Assembly (NCBI GenBank): GCA_937952235.1
Contig: CALFZM010000302.1
Span: 1-29,960 of the forward strand
Direction: 5' to 3'
Length of the DNA stretch: 29,960 nucleotides
Source: an uncultured Opitutia bacterium
GTDB taxonomy: Bacteria > Verrucomicrobiota > Verrucomicrobiia > Opitutales > Opitutaceae
The position numbers and the translations under genes are program-made. Below are positions 6,913-15,281 of the stretch, piece by piece (position 1 is the stretch's first letter; every line of letters begins with the position of its first letter). The notes beneath the pieces are model-generated. The model worked only from the letters and a program-made list of their open reading frames with translations, was not told the origin of the DNA and made no database searches.

Positions 6913-8259
6913 TCAGGACGATTTCGTCACGCTCGTGGTGCGGTGTTTGAGGGTGAGCGCGCTGAACGCCATCGTGAGCAGGCAGCACACGATCATGGTG
7001 CCGAAGACGCCGCTCCAGCCCCAGCGATCGGCGATCCAGCCGACGCCCGTGCCGGCGATCGCCGACCCGAACACGTAGCCGAAGAAACCCGTGAAGCCCG
7101 CCGCAGTCCCGGCCGCCTTCTTCGGCACGAGGTCGAGGGCGTGGAGGCCGATGATCATGATCGGGCCATAGACGAAGAACCCGATCGCGATCAGTGCCGC
7201 CATGTCGATCCACAGGGGACCTTTGCCGTTGAGCCCGTACACGATCAGCCCGGCCAGCGTCAGCAGCATGAACAGGATCGTCGCCGGCGCGCGGCTGCCC
7301 TTGAAGACCCTGTCGGAGATCCAGCCGCACAGGATCGTGCCCGGGATGCCGGCGAACTCGAACGCCGCCCACGCGTAGCTGGATTCCTTGAACGAAAACC
7401 CCTTCGCGGTCTGAAGGTAAGTCGGGATCCAGTCCACGACGCCATACCGCACGAAGTAGACGAAGGCGTTCGCCACCGCGATCGCCCAGAGGAACTTGTT
7501 GTTGAGGACGTGCCCCAGGAAGATCTCCTTGAACGTCATCGTCCGCTCATGCGCCTCGGAGTACTCGGGCGGGTAGTCGTTCTTGTACGCCTCGATCGGC
7601 GGCAGGCCGCAGCTCTGCGGCGTGTCCCGCAAGAGGACCGCGATCAGGATCGCGATGAGCCCGGCGACGGCGGCCGGGACATAGAACTTCGCGCCCCAGT
7701 CGTGAAAGAGCAGGACTCCCAGCAGGGCGAGCTTGGCCACGAGCCCGCCCCCGATGTTGTGGGCGACGTTCCAGACGGAGACGGTGACGCCGCGCTCCCG
7801 CGTGCTCCACCAGTGCACCATCGTCTTGCCGCACGGCGGCCAGCCCATGCCGTTGAACCAGCCGTTGAGCGTCTGCAGCGCGACGATCGCCCAGAGCGAG
7901 CCGTAGAGTGCGGGGAAGGTGCCGAACGAGGCCGTCACGCCCGCCGTGAGCAGGAGCCCGAGCGTCATGAACCAGCGCGGATTGCTGCGATCCGACACGG
8001 AGCCCATGATGAATTTCGAGACTCCGTACGCCACCGACAGGCCCGTCAGCGCCCAGCCCAACTCCGCTTTCGAATAGTGCGGGTGCTCCTTGAGGATGTC
8101 CGGCAGCGCCAGGGCGAAGTTTTTCCGGACGAGGTAGAACGCCGCGTACCCGACGAAGATCCCCGCGAAGACCTGCCAGCGCAGCCGGCGGTATTCGCGA
8201 TCGACGCGTTCGGGCGGCACGGCCGGGGCCGCCGCCGCGGGTTTCAGGAGCGACAGCAT
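6913..8259 (-). CDS. glpT: Glycerol-3-phosphate transporter GlpT-like, organophosphate:phosphate antiporter (MFS)
   Basis: A protein of 448 residues with about 12 hydrophobic segments, in the inner membrane. The OPA-family signature is clear: 'YAAFYLVRKNFALALP' in the first helix, with the Arg that binds substrate phosphate, 'SKFIMGSVSDRSNPRWFM' in the loop after helix 2-3, 'LQTLNGWFNGMGWPPCGKTM', and 'VWNVAHNIGG'. The second half begins near 'NNKFLWAIAVANAFVYFVRY'. The predicted activity is uptake of glycerol-3-phosphate in exchange for phosphate. Uhp-type hexose-phosphate transport is the main alternative, but the flanking secreted glycerophosphodiester phosphodiesterase genes argue for glycerol-3-phosphate. 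It begins 28 bases after the end of the upstream phosphodiesterase gene, indicating an operon. Confidence 0.92.
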   Translation of the reverse strand: MLSLLKPAAAAPAVPPERVDREYRRLRWQVFAGIFVGYAAFYLVRKNFALALPDILKEHPHYSKAELGWALTGLSVAYGVSKFIMGSVSDRSNPRWFMTLGLLLTAGVTASFGTFPALYGSLWAIVALQTLNGWFNGMGWPPCGKTMVHWWSTRERGVTVSVWNVAHNIGGGLVAKLALLGVLLFHDWGAKFYVPAAVAGLIAILIAVLLRDTPQSCGLPPIEAYKNDYPPEYSEAHERTMTFKEIFLGHVLNNKFLWAIAVANAFVYFVRYGVVDWIPTYLQTAKGFSFKESSYAWAAFEFAGIPGTILCGWISDRVFKGSRAPATILFMLLTLAGLIVYGLNGKGPLWIDMAALIAIGFFVYGPIMIIGLHALDLVPKKAAGTAAGFTGFFGYVFGSAIAGTGVGWIADRWGWSGVFGTMIVCCLLTMAFSALTLKHRTTSVTKSS

Positions 8260-8287
8260 GGGCTTCAGGCCACGGGGCGGAGCAGCC

Positions 8288-9103
8288 TCACGGGCGCAAC
8301 TGCTCCCGCAGCCAGGCCGGGCGGTCGGTCGTGATGCTGACGACGCCGAGGTCGCGCCAGCGCCGCGCGACCGCCGCGTCGTTCACCGTCCAGACATGGA
8401 GCTCCAGGCCCGCGGCGCGGATCGCCTGCACGTCAGACGGCGTGAGCGGCCAGGTGTGCTGCAGGTCCAGCCCCGCCAGCCTGGCGGCGGTCGCGGCGCG
8501 GATCATCTCCGCCACCGTCGGGGGCGGCTTGGCGCCGGGCGCGCGCTTGGCGTCGGGCGCCGGATGGCCCACGAGCCAGAGCGTCTTGAGCGAGGGCAAC
8601 TGCTTCCTGACCTCGACGAGCGAGTCGTAGTTGAAGCTGATGACGGTGATGTTGCGCTCGCTGGCTCCGGTGGCCGCGAAGACGCGCTTCAGTTCGGGCA
8701 CGATTTCGGGGCCGACCTTGATTTCGACCAGCAGCCGTTTGCCGGCGGGGATCGAGGCGATCTGGTCCTCGAGCAACGGCACCTTCTCGCCCTTGAACTG
8801 CGGCGCCTTCCAGCTGCCGGCGTCGAGCGCGCGCGCCTCGGCCTGGGTGAGGTCGGCGATGGGCACATCGCGGCCGCCGGTACGTTTCGCCGTCTTGTCG
8901 TGAAACACGATGATCTTCCCGTCCCGGCCGAGATAGATGTCGGTCTCCACCGCGTCCGCCCCCTGTTCCCACGCCAGGCGGGTGGCGGCCAGGGTGTTCT
9001 CCGGCGCGTCGTACGAGGCGCCGCGGTGGGCGACGATCTCGACGGCGACGACCGGGAGCGTCGCGAAGGCCGCGAGGATCAGGGCGGGGAGGCGCATGAG
9101 CAT
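8288..9103 (-). CDS. Secreted glycerophosphodiester phosphodiesterase, second type
   Basis: A protein of 271 residues if started at ATG 9103 ('MLMRLPALILAAFATLPVVA', a signal peptide cleaved before 'VEIVAHRG'). The frame is open to 9142, but those 13 residues are Arg-rich and would spoil the signal sequence; ATG 9097 is also possible. GDPD motifs are intact: 'VAHRGAS' (His26, Arg27), 'APENTLAA' (Glu35), 'AVETDIYL' (Glu53, Asp55), 'VFHDKTAKRT' (His68, Asp69), then 'LLVEIKVG', 'HVWTVND' and 'ITTDRP'. It is shorter than and clearly distinct from the GlpQ-like protein encoded downstream, so this is not a recent duplication. It would supply glycerol-3-phosphate to the adjacent GlpT. The catalytic call is firm; substrate range is unknown. 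Confidence 0.92.
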   Translation of the reverse strand: MLMRLPALILAAFATLPVVAVEIVAHRGASYDAPENTLAATRLAWEQGADAVETDIYLGRDGKIIVFHDKTAKRTGGRDVPIADLTQAEARALDAGSWKAPQFKGEKVPLLEDQIASIPAGKRLLVEIKVGPEIVPELKRVFAATGASERNITVISFNYDSLVEVRKQLPSLKTLWLVGHPAPDAKRAPGAKPPPTVAEMIRAATAARLAGLDLQHTWPLTPSDVQAIRAAGLELHVWTVNDAAVARRWRDLGVVSITTDRPAWLREQLRP

Positions 9104-9130
9104 GGGGCGGAGGAGGCGGAAAAAACGCCG

Positions 9131-9155
9131 ACCACGGATCACACGGAAATCACGG
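9131..9155. repeat. Degenerate intergenic 'CCACGGATCACACGGA' motif
   Basis: The gap 9104-9258 between the receptor and phosphodiesterase genes has no gene. It contains 'accacggatcacacggaaat' followed by 'cacgg', which resembles the short intergenic motif (CCACGGATNACACGGAT-like) recalled from many environmental bacterial genomes. A looser inverted match ('gtccgtatgcgcggtccgg') lies near 9235-9253. Only one good copy is in the window, so calling it a repeat rests on recall rather than on copies seen here. Confidence 0.35.
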
Positions 9156-9258
9156 CGGAGGAAAGCCCAAAACCTTCACCGCCGTCCGCGGGCCAGGAAG
9201 CACGGCATCTCGGCCGGCCGCCCGTCCCCGTTTCGTCCGTATGCGCGGTCCGGAGCAC

Positions 9259-12200
9259 TCAGAAGCGCTTGGAGATTTCCATCGTGAACTGGCGGCCGCG
9301 AACGTTGAACGAACCCGGCTGGTAGCCATACTGCTCGTCGGCGAGCGCGGGCTCCGTATCGAAGACGTTGTTGATCCCGCCGCGGAGCGTCACGCCCCGC
9401 AGCCAGCGCTGACTCCCGCGCTCGAAGCGATAGGAGAGCCACGCGTTGTGGTTGATCTGCGGATCGACGCGCAGCAGGTAGCGGGTGATGCCGTTGTCGT
9501 TGAAGACCTGGATGTACTCGGGCTGGCCGAGCACCTCGTAGATCTGGAGCGTGGTCGCGGCCGAGGTGTCGACGAACGAGCCGAAATAGCTGGCGAACCA
9601 GCCCGCGGAAACCGGTCCCTGGCGCCACGAGACCGAGGCGTTGGCGCGCCACTTGGTGCGGCCGTTGCGCCCGAGTTCATCGAGCGTGGGCGAGAGTTCG
9701 TCCGCCTGCGAACGACGCATCACGTAATGCGTGGCCTCACCATTGAAGGTGAAGGTGCCCAGGCGGGTGCGGGGCGTGCGGTACTGCACGCCGAACTCGT
9801 AGCCCTGGATGTCGCGCCCGGAGAGGTTGAGGTAATCGTCGATCACGCTCACCACCTCGCCGACCGGCGCGCGGGGCAGCGTCTGGCCGGGCCGCGCGTT
9901 GTAGGCGGCGAACGCCTGGCGGTCCTCGGCGCTGACGGGTTTGCGCGTCACCTTGGTGTTGCCGCGGTAGTTCGCGGTGCCCGAGCCGAGGTCGATCTGC
10001 GCGAGCGGCGTGCCCTTGGCCAGCTCGGCCTGCATCGCGAGATCCAGCAGCACCTCGTCGCGGTCGATCGCCGCGGCGGCGCCGACGTTCTCGATCACCT
10101 TGTTCTGGTTGAGGTGGAAATAATCGAAGGTGAATGACAGGCCGCGCACCTTGGGCACCTCGAGCACGAAACCGGCGACCCAGGTGCGGGCCTCCTCGGG
10201 CTCGAGGCTCTGGTTGCCCTGGCGGAACGTCGTCCGCTGCGCGGTGCCGTCGGACGGCAGGCCCGTCACCTCGAAGCGATACGGATCGTCGGCGCCGATC
10301 TGCCGCCGCAGCGGCGTGATGTTGGTCTGGACGAGATTCGGCGCCCGGAACGACTCGGCCATGGAGCCGCGCAGCTTCAGCCAGGGCGCCGGCTTCCAGA
10401 CGAGGCTGGCCTTCGGCTTCAGCGTGTCGCCGAAGATGGAGAAATTCTCGTAACGCGCCGCGAGCGTCAGCTCCAGCGCGTCGACCAGCGGCAGCCGGTT
10501 TTCGCGGGTGACAAACGGCAGCGCGGTCTCGAGGAAGCCCGCGTAGATCGTCTGGTGGGCGTCGATCGGCACATTGCCGGAGAGCGCCAGGAAGTCGTTG
10601 TCGCCTTCGCGCAGCAGCGGGAACTGGCTGCCCGAACCCGGCGGATTGACGCCCACGAATGCCGCGCGCTTGTCGGAGTACTCCTCGTAACGCACCTCGG
10701 TACCGGTCGCGACGCCCATGCGCCCGCCGCCGAACGGGAGCCGCCAGAGTTCGCCGCTGGCCTTGGCGTCCCACAGGTAGAGGCCGGTGCGCCCCATGCG
10801 GTCCTCGTCGTCGTAGAGCGGGTTCAACACCGACTCGGGATTGCGGAAGATCTGGTCGGCCACGATCTGGTTGTTCTGCACCCGGAACGTGACCGGGAAG
10901 GGATTGAACGCGGTCGCATCGGTGCGGTTCAGCGCGGCGCGCAGGCGCGATTCGCGGACCTGGAAGTGTTCGTGCTCGTGCGACTGCGCGCCCGAGGCGA
11001 CGAACGCCGACTCCCATTCCCAGGAGCCACCGAGCTTGCCCTTGAGCCCGCCGAGCACGCGCCAGGCGTAGCTGCGGACCTCGGTCACGCGCGGCTTGAA
11101 GCCGCTGGGGATCGTGTCGTTCTGCCCGGGCGAGACGCCGGTCCAGATCGAGACGTCGGCTGGCTCGCCCACGAGCCGGGGCGTGCCGTCGGCATTGGGC
11201 GCGCCGGTGGGATGATAGAAGCGGACGCCGAAGGGATTCCACGGATTGGCGGCCGGGACGTAGATGCCCTGGTCGTCGGTGTTCTTCGCGTTCACCGGCT
11301 CGCGGCCGGTCCGGCTGTAGGCGCGGTAGAAGAGCAGGTCGCCGAACGCCGAGATCCGGTCGTTGAGCGGCCGGTCGACAAAGGTCGCGAACTGCACCCG
11401 GTCGGTGGCCGGGATGAGCATCTTCCACTTGTTCCAGTTCGAGAACGTGAGGTTCTCCGCGTTGTCGAGGTTGGCCGAAGGGGCGGTCTGCTTGAAGTTC
11501 ACGCCGCCGGCGGCGGTCGGGATCAGGTAGAACATGCCGTCGGCGGCCATCGTCGCCACGCCGGCGGGCGGCGTCGTGCTCGTGCTGATACCCGTGTTGC
11601 CCTGGGGCCGGGACCCGACGAAGGTGAGGAAATCGGGCTGGATGCGGCCCCGCTGCCACTGGCCCCACTGGTTCACCGCGTTGGCGTTGCGGAAATCGTT
11701 GTCGCGCGCGATCGTCGCGCCGGTGCGCGGATCGGTGAGCGGCAGGCCGTTCCAGGGCGCGGGCAGCGCGCGGCTCTGGCGCAGGTCCGAGTTCCGGGAC
11801 CAGCTCCGGTCGGAGGCCGCGAGCGCATCGCGATGGAAGTAGTCGAGCGACACCGACACATGCGTGCGGCCGAACTTGCGGCCCTCGAAGATCGTCGCGC
11901 CGAACTCGTTGGCTCCGCCGTGCTGGGTCATCGACCCCTTGAGCGTCACGCCCCGGCCGACGTAGGTGCGCGAGACGAGGTTGTTGATCACGCCCGCGGC
12001 GGCGTCGGCGCCGTAGATGGCCGAGGCGCCGTCCCGCAGGATCTCCACGCGGTCGACCATCGCGCGCGGGATCGTGTTGATGTTGACCGCGAGCGATGGC
12101 ACGCCGTTCTCCGCCATCGAAATCGGATGCGGCGCCATCCGGCGGCCGTTGAGCAGCGTGAGCGTGCTGCCCGAACCGATGCCGCGCAGGTCGACCGAGG

Positions 12201-12507
12201 CGACGTCGCCGCGCGCGAGCTGGGGGCCGTTGTTCAGTTCCGTGATCGCGGAAATCTCCGCGGCACCGAGCGTCTCGAACAGCTCGGCCATCGTCGCCGC
12301 GCCACGGGCGTCGAGCTCCGACCGCTCGATCACCGTCAGCGGCAGCGCCGTCTCGGTGTCGATGCGGCGGATGTTGGTGCCCGTGACGGTGAAGGCCTCG
12401 AGCCGGACGGTTTCATCGGTACCGGGGGCGGGGGCGGGCGGCACCGTCTGGGCGGCGGCCGCCCCGGCGAGCACGGCGGCGGCGAGGAGGGTCGGTAGGG
12501 TTCGCAT
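9259..12507 (-). CDS. TonB-dependent outer-membrane receptor
   Basis: A protein of 1082 residues, large for the family. Residues 1-19 are a signal peptide ('MRTLPTLLAAAVLAGAAAA'), followed by a TonB-box-like 'ETVRLEAFTVTGTNIRR' (about 31-47). The plug domain spans roughly 50-170, with 'VASVDLRGIGSGSTLTLLNG' and 'VDRVEILRDGASAIYGADAA' followed by 'AGVINN'. The rest is a beta-barrel ending in '...RQFTMEISKRF', with the aromatic terminal residue typical of outer-membrane barrels. It is the first gene of the minus-strand set with the phosphodiesterases and GlpT and is divergent from a SorC-type regulator gene, suggesting uptake of a glycerol-phosphate-containing substrate. Receptors of this class usually take glycans or siderophores; the ligand here is inferred from context only. 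Confidence 0.94.
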   Translation of the reverse strand: MRTLPTLLAAAVLAGAAAAQTVPPAPAPGTDETVRLEAFTVTGTNIRRIDTETALPLTVIERSELDARGAATMAELFETLGAAEISAITELNNGPQLARGDVASVDLRGIGSGSTLTLLNGRRMAPHPISMAENGVPSLAVNINTIPRAMVDRVEILRDGASAIYGADAAAGVINNLVSRTYVGRGVTLKGSMTQHGGANEFGATIFEGRKFGRTHVSVSLDYFHRDALAASDRSWSRNSDLRQSRALPAPWNGLPLTDPRTGATIARDNDFRNANAVNQWGQWQRGRIQPDFLTFVGSRPQGNTGISTSTTPPAGVATMAADGMFYLIPTAAGGVNFKQTAPSANLDNAENLTFSNWNKWKMLIPATDRVQFATFVDRPLNDRISAFGDLLFYRAYSRTGREPVNAKNTDDQGIYVPAANPWNPFGVRFYHPTGAPNADGTPRLVGEPADVSIWTGVSPGQNDTIPSGFKPRVTEVRSYAWRVLGGLKGKLGGSWEWESAFVASGAQSHEHEHFQVRESRLRAALNRTDATAFNPFPVTFRVQNNQIVADQIFRNPESVLNPLYDDEDRMGRTGLYLWDAKASGELWRLPFGGGRMGVATGTEVRYEEYSDKRAAFVGVNPPGSGSQFPLLREGDNDFLALSGNVPIDAHQTIYAGFLETALPFVTRENRLPLVDALELTLAARYENFSIFGDTLKPKASLVWKPAPWLKLRGSMAESFRAPNLVQTNITPLRRQIGADDPYRFEVTGLPSDGTAQRTTFRQGNQSLEPEEARTWVAGFVLEVPKVRGLSFTFDYFHLNQNKVIENVGAAAAIDRDEVLLDLAMQAELAKGTPLAQIDLGSGTANYRGNTKVTRKPVSAEDRQAFAAYNARPGQTLPRAPVGEVVSVIDDYLNLSGRDIQGYEFGVQYRTPRTRLGTFTFNGEATHYVMRRSQADELSPTLDELGRNGRTKWRANASVSWRQGPVSAGWFASYFGSFVDTSAATTLQIYEVLGQPEYIQVFNDNGITRYLLRVDPQINHNAWLSYRFERGSQRWLRGVTLRGGINNVFDTEPALADEQYGYQPGSFNVRGRQFTMEISKRF

Positions 12508-12624
12508 GGTCGGGTTTTGACCTCAGGGGTGAAATTTCGACCGCCGCAATGCGAGTGAAAAATTTATGCGACTATTTATTTGCCCGGGCCATGGCGCTCC
12601 GTCACACGAAAGTAACCCCGCCCC
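12508..12624. promoter_or_regulatory. Divergent promoter/operator region between receptor and SorC-type regulator genes
   Basis: This 117-base gap holds the starts of two divergent genes. Its centre (12556-12581) is strongly A+T-rich in a GC-rich neighbourhood, as expected for promoter DNA. A short direct repeat, ATGCGAGT at 12549-12556 and ATGCGACT at 12566-12573, flanks part of it. A perfect 8-base palindrome GAAATTTC is at 12531-12538, and a related GAAAAATTT is at 12557-12565. These are candidate operator half-sites for the adjacent regulator. I could not assign convincing -35/-10 pairs. Confidence 0.45.
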
Positions 12625-13593
12625 ATGCCCCGCCACGCCCAGTACTCGGACGATCTGCTGCGGATGGCCGCGACGCTCTACCACGTCGACGGACTCGGAC
12701 AGAACGAGGTCGCCAACCTCGTGCGCGTTTCCCAGACGAAGGTGTCGCGCCTGCTGGCGATCGCGCTCGAGCGCGGGATCGTGAGGATCTCGGTCGAGCA
12801 GTACGACCCGCGCGACCCCGGCCTGGAGAGCCGGCTGTGCGCCCGGTTCGGCCTGCGGGCGGCGGCGGTGATCAAGACGGCTGCGCACGCGACGCCGGAG
12901 GCCGCGCGCCAGACGGTCGGACATTTCGGCGCCCCCTTCGTCGCGGCGCTGCTGCCGCAGAGCGGCGTCGTCGCCCTCGGGGGCGGCCGCAGCGTGGCGG
13001 AGGTCGTGCAGCGGTTGCGGCGGGGGCTGCCCCGACGCCTGACCGTCGTGCAGGCGATGGGCAGCATCGCCTCGACGCTCTCGCCGGTGGACGCCCTCGA
13101 GCAGGGTCGGGCGCTGGTGAACCTGTGGGGCGGCGAGTTCCTCACGCTGAGCACCCCGGCGTTCGCGCCGGACCGGCGGACGCGCGACTCCTTCCTCGGT
13201 TCCGAGCAGATCCGCTCCGTCTTCCAGCGGCTGCGGCAGGCCGACGCGGCGCTGGTGGGCGTGGGGCCGCTCGAACAGACCGTGTATCTCGAGCGCGGCG
13301 TGTTCAACGCCGCCGATGTCGCGCACCTCCGGTCCTGCGGCGCCGTGGGCGAGATCTGCGGCCGCTTCTTCCACGCGCAGGGGCGCGAGTGCGTCTCCCG
13401 CTGGCGCCACCGGGCGATCAGCATCGAGCTCGACCACCTGCGCCGGATCCCGTGCGTCATCGGCGTGGCGGCCGGCGCCGACCGCGCGCCGGCCGTCGCC
13501 GCCGCGCTGCGGGGCGGCTGGCTCAAGGCGCTGCTGACGGATCAACGTGCCGCGGAGGCGCTGCTGGCGATGCCGGCGACGCGGGGCGGCTGA
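12625..13593 (+). CDS. SorC/DeoR-like sugar-binding transcriptional regulator
   Basis: A protein of 322 residues, the usual size for SorC-family regulators. The N-terminus has a helix-turn-helix at about 24-45 ('GLGQNEVANLVRVSQTKVSR') followed by the family's 'GIVRISV'. The remainder is a sugar-phosphate-binding domain, with 'GVVALGGGRSVAEVVQ', 'VVQAMGSI', 'LVGVGPLEQT' and near the C-terminus 'GVAAGADRAPAVAAALRGGW' followed by 'LKALLTD'. Known members bind phosphorylated sugars as inducers. The gene is divergent from the receptor-phosphodiesterase-glpT set with 117 bases between starts, so it probably controls that set; glycerol-3-phosphate or a related phosphorylated molecule would be a sensible effector. 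Its stop codon lies in the stem of a strong terminator. Confidence 0.92.
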   Translation: MPRHAQYSDDLLRMAATLYHVDGLGQNEVANLVRVSQTKVSRLLAIALERGIVRISVEQYDPRDPGLESRLCARFGLRAAAVIKTAAHATPEAARQTVGHFGAPFVAALLPQSGVVALGGGRSVAEVVQRLRRGLPRRLTVVQAMGSIASTLSPVDALEQGRALVNLWGGEFLTLSTPAFAPDRRTRDSFLGSEQIRSVFQRLRQADAALVGVGPLEQTVYLERGVFNAADVAHLRSCGAVGEICGRFFHAQGRECVSRWRHRAISIELDHLRRIPCVIGVAAGADRAPAVAAALRGGWLKALLTDQRAAEALLAMPATRGG

Positions 13594-13629
13594 CGCCGCG
13601 GGGCGTCAGCCTTTCTTCTTCTTCTTTTT
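13588..13629 (+). terminator. Rho-independent terminator after the SorC-type regulator gene
   Basis: A perfect 10-base stem, GGCTGACGCC (13588-13597) with GGCGTCAGCC (13602-13611), encloses a 4-base loop and is followed by TTTCTTCTTCTTCTTTTT. It serves the plus strand. The stem contains the regulator's stop codon (13591-13593) and, on the other strand, the sulfatase stop codon (13606-13608). The pyrimidine tract is the antisense of the sulfatase's terminal lysine codons. Confidence 0.8.
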
Positions 13630-15165
13630 CCCTGGTGCGGGCTCGCCCGCCTTCACCTGCGGACGCCCTTCCGGCTGCGCGGCGAGCAGCGCGCGGAGCC
13701 GGTCCGCCACCTCCGGCTGCGCCGCGGCGAGATTCTTCCGCTCGAGCGGATCGGCGACGTAGTCGTACAACTCGAGCTCCGCCGTCTCCGGCGCCGCACC
13801 CGGCGCCTTCCATTCGACGAGCCGGTGGCGGTCGGTGCGCACCGAGCGGCCGAGCACCGCGCCGACGCCCGGACGCGTGCGGGGGTAGACATGGAACACC
13901 GCCTCCTTGGTCGGCGCAGCGCCGTCGCGCACCGCGGCGGCGAAGCTGCGCCCGTCCAGCGCCTGCGGCACGCGCGGCGCCGGCAGGCCCGCGAGCTCGA
14001 CCAGAGTCGGGAATAGGTCGACGGACTCCACCAGCCCGCGATGGCCGACGCCGCGCGCCGCGCCCGGGGCCGAGACGATCAGCGGAATGCGCGTCGCCTC
14101 CTCGTAGTTGGAGTGCTTGCACCACTGGCCATGGTCGCCGAGGTGCCAGCCATGGTCGCCCCAGAGCACGACGATGGTGTTGCGCGTGAGCTCGAGCCGG
14201 TCGAGTTCGTCGAGGACACGGCCGAGCTGGGCGTCCATGTAACTGACCGCGGCGTGATACCCGTGGATCAATTCACGCTGTTGCGCGGGACTGAGCGCGC
14301 CGCTGGGCGGGATGTCGGTGTAGGCCCGCAGTTCGCCCCACGAGGTGGGGGCATAGGGGGGCGCGCCCTCCGGCGGAGCCTGCACCGGCGCGAGCGCGAA
14401 CGCGTTGCGGTCATAGAGGTCCCAGTACTTGCGCGGCGCGCAGAACGGCAGATGCGGTTTCACGAAGCCGACCGCGAGGAAAAAGGGCTCGCCCGGCCGC
14501 GCCTTGGCCGCCCTCAGCCGGGCGATCGCCTCGCTCGCAATCTTGCCGTCGGCATAGGCGTCGTCGGCGACGTCGCCGACTTCCACCGCGGGACCCTTGA
14601 CTCCAGCCGGCTGGTAGCCGGCATCGCCCGGCTCGCCCGTCGCGCGGGCGCCCGGCCCCCGGGGATCGTCCTGGGCCTTGCGGGCCTGCGCGGCGAGGCT
14701 CGCTTGCGCGACGTACGTGCCTCCGCCCGGAACCCAGTGCGGCACGCTCCAGGAGGCGGCGTCCTCGCGGTTGCCGTGGCCGCGATGCATGATCTTGCCG
14801 AGCGACTCGGCGCGCCACCCCTGCTGCTGGAAATACTGCGCGACCGTCACGGCGTCGGGCGCGGCCAGGCGGAAGTTCGTCGCGAGGTCGTAGATGCCGA
14901 GCGAGGTCGAGCGCAGCCCGGTCATGAGCGCGTTGCGCGACGGCGCGCAGACGGCCTGGTTGCAGTACGCTCGATCGAACCGGACGCCGCGCGCCGCCAG
15001 CCGGTCGATCTGCGGGCTCCGCACGAGCGGTGCGCCATAGGTCCCGAGCAGGGGCTTGAGGTCGTCGACGCACACGAGCAGCACATTGGGCCGAGCGGCG
15101 TCCGCCGCGAACGCGCGACCGGCGCAGAGCAGCCCGGCCAGCAGGACAACGAGAGGGGATTTCAT
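13606..15165 (-). CDS. Secreted sulfatase, iduronate-2-sulfatase-like
   Basis: A protein of 519 residues with a signal peptide (1-20, 'MKSPLVVLLAGLLCAGRAFA'), so it is periplasmic or exported. The formylglycine-forming signature is 'CAPSR' with Cys73, and 'VCVDDLKPLLGTYG' supplies the paired metal-binding Asp residues. 'GFVKPHLPF' (about 233-241) and 'WGDHGWHLGDHGQWCKHSNY' (about 335-354) are the conserved active-site stretches of the iduronate-2-sulfatase-like group. It probably removes sulfate from a sulfated polysaccharide after maturation by a separate formylglycine-generating enzyme, none of which is encoded here. The C-terminus is an unusual 'PGKKKKKKG' encoded across a terminator for the opposite strand. 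It is convergent with the regulator gene and divergent from the E1 gene. Confidence 0.93.
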   Translation of the reverse strand: MKSPLVVLLAGLLCAGRAFAADAARPNVLLVCVDDLKPLLGTYGAPLVRSPQIDRLAARGVRFDRAYCNQAVCAPSRNALMTGLRSTSLGIYDLATNFRLAAPDAVTVAQYFQQQGWRAESLGKIMHRGHGNREDAASWSVPHWVPGGGTYVAQASLAAQARKAQDDPRGPGARATGEPGDAGYQPAGVKGPAVEVGDVADDAYADGKIASEAIARLRAAKARPGEPFFLAVGFVKPHLPFCAPRKYWDLYDRNAFALAPVQAPPEGAPPYAPTSWGELRAYTDIPPSGALSPAQQRELIHGYHAAVSYMDAQLGRVLDELDRLELTRNTIVVLWGDHGWHLGDHGQWCKHSNYEEATRIPLIVSAPGAARGVGHRGLVESVDLFPTLVELAGLPAPRVPQALDGRSFAAAVRDGAAPTKEAVFHVYPRTRPGVGAVLGRSVRTDRHRLVEWKAPGAAPETAELELYDYVADPLERKNLAAAQPEVADRLRALLAAQPEGRPQVKAGEPAPGKKKKKKG

Positions 15166-15281
15166 CGTTCTCCCGCACGACGCCGCACGAGAGCGCGGGC
15201 GTCAAAGCGATTCCCGCGGCGGGCGGGGCAATCTCTCGCTTGCCCGCGCCCGGACCGGCCCTCACCTTCCGCGTTCAGTTC

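Noticed and set aside
10555..12498. Long plus-strand open frame of 647 codons opposite the TonB-dependent receptor gene.
   Set aside because: It is an antisense shadow in GC-rich DNA: its protein is Arg/Gly/Glu-rich with no motif, while the minus strand encodes a complete receptor.
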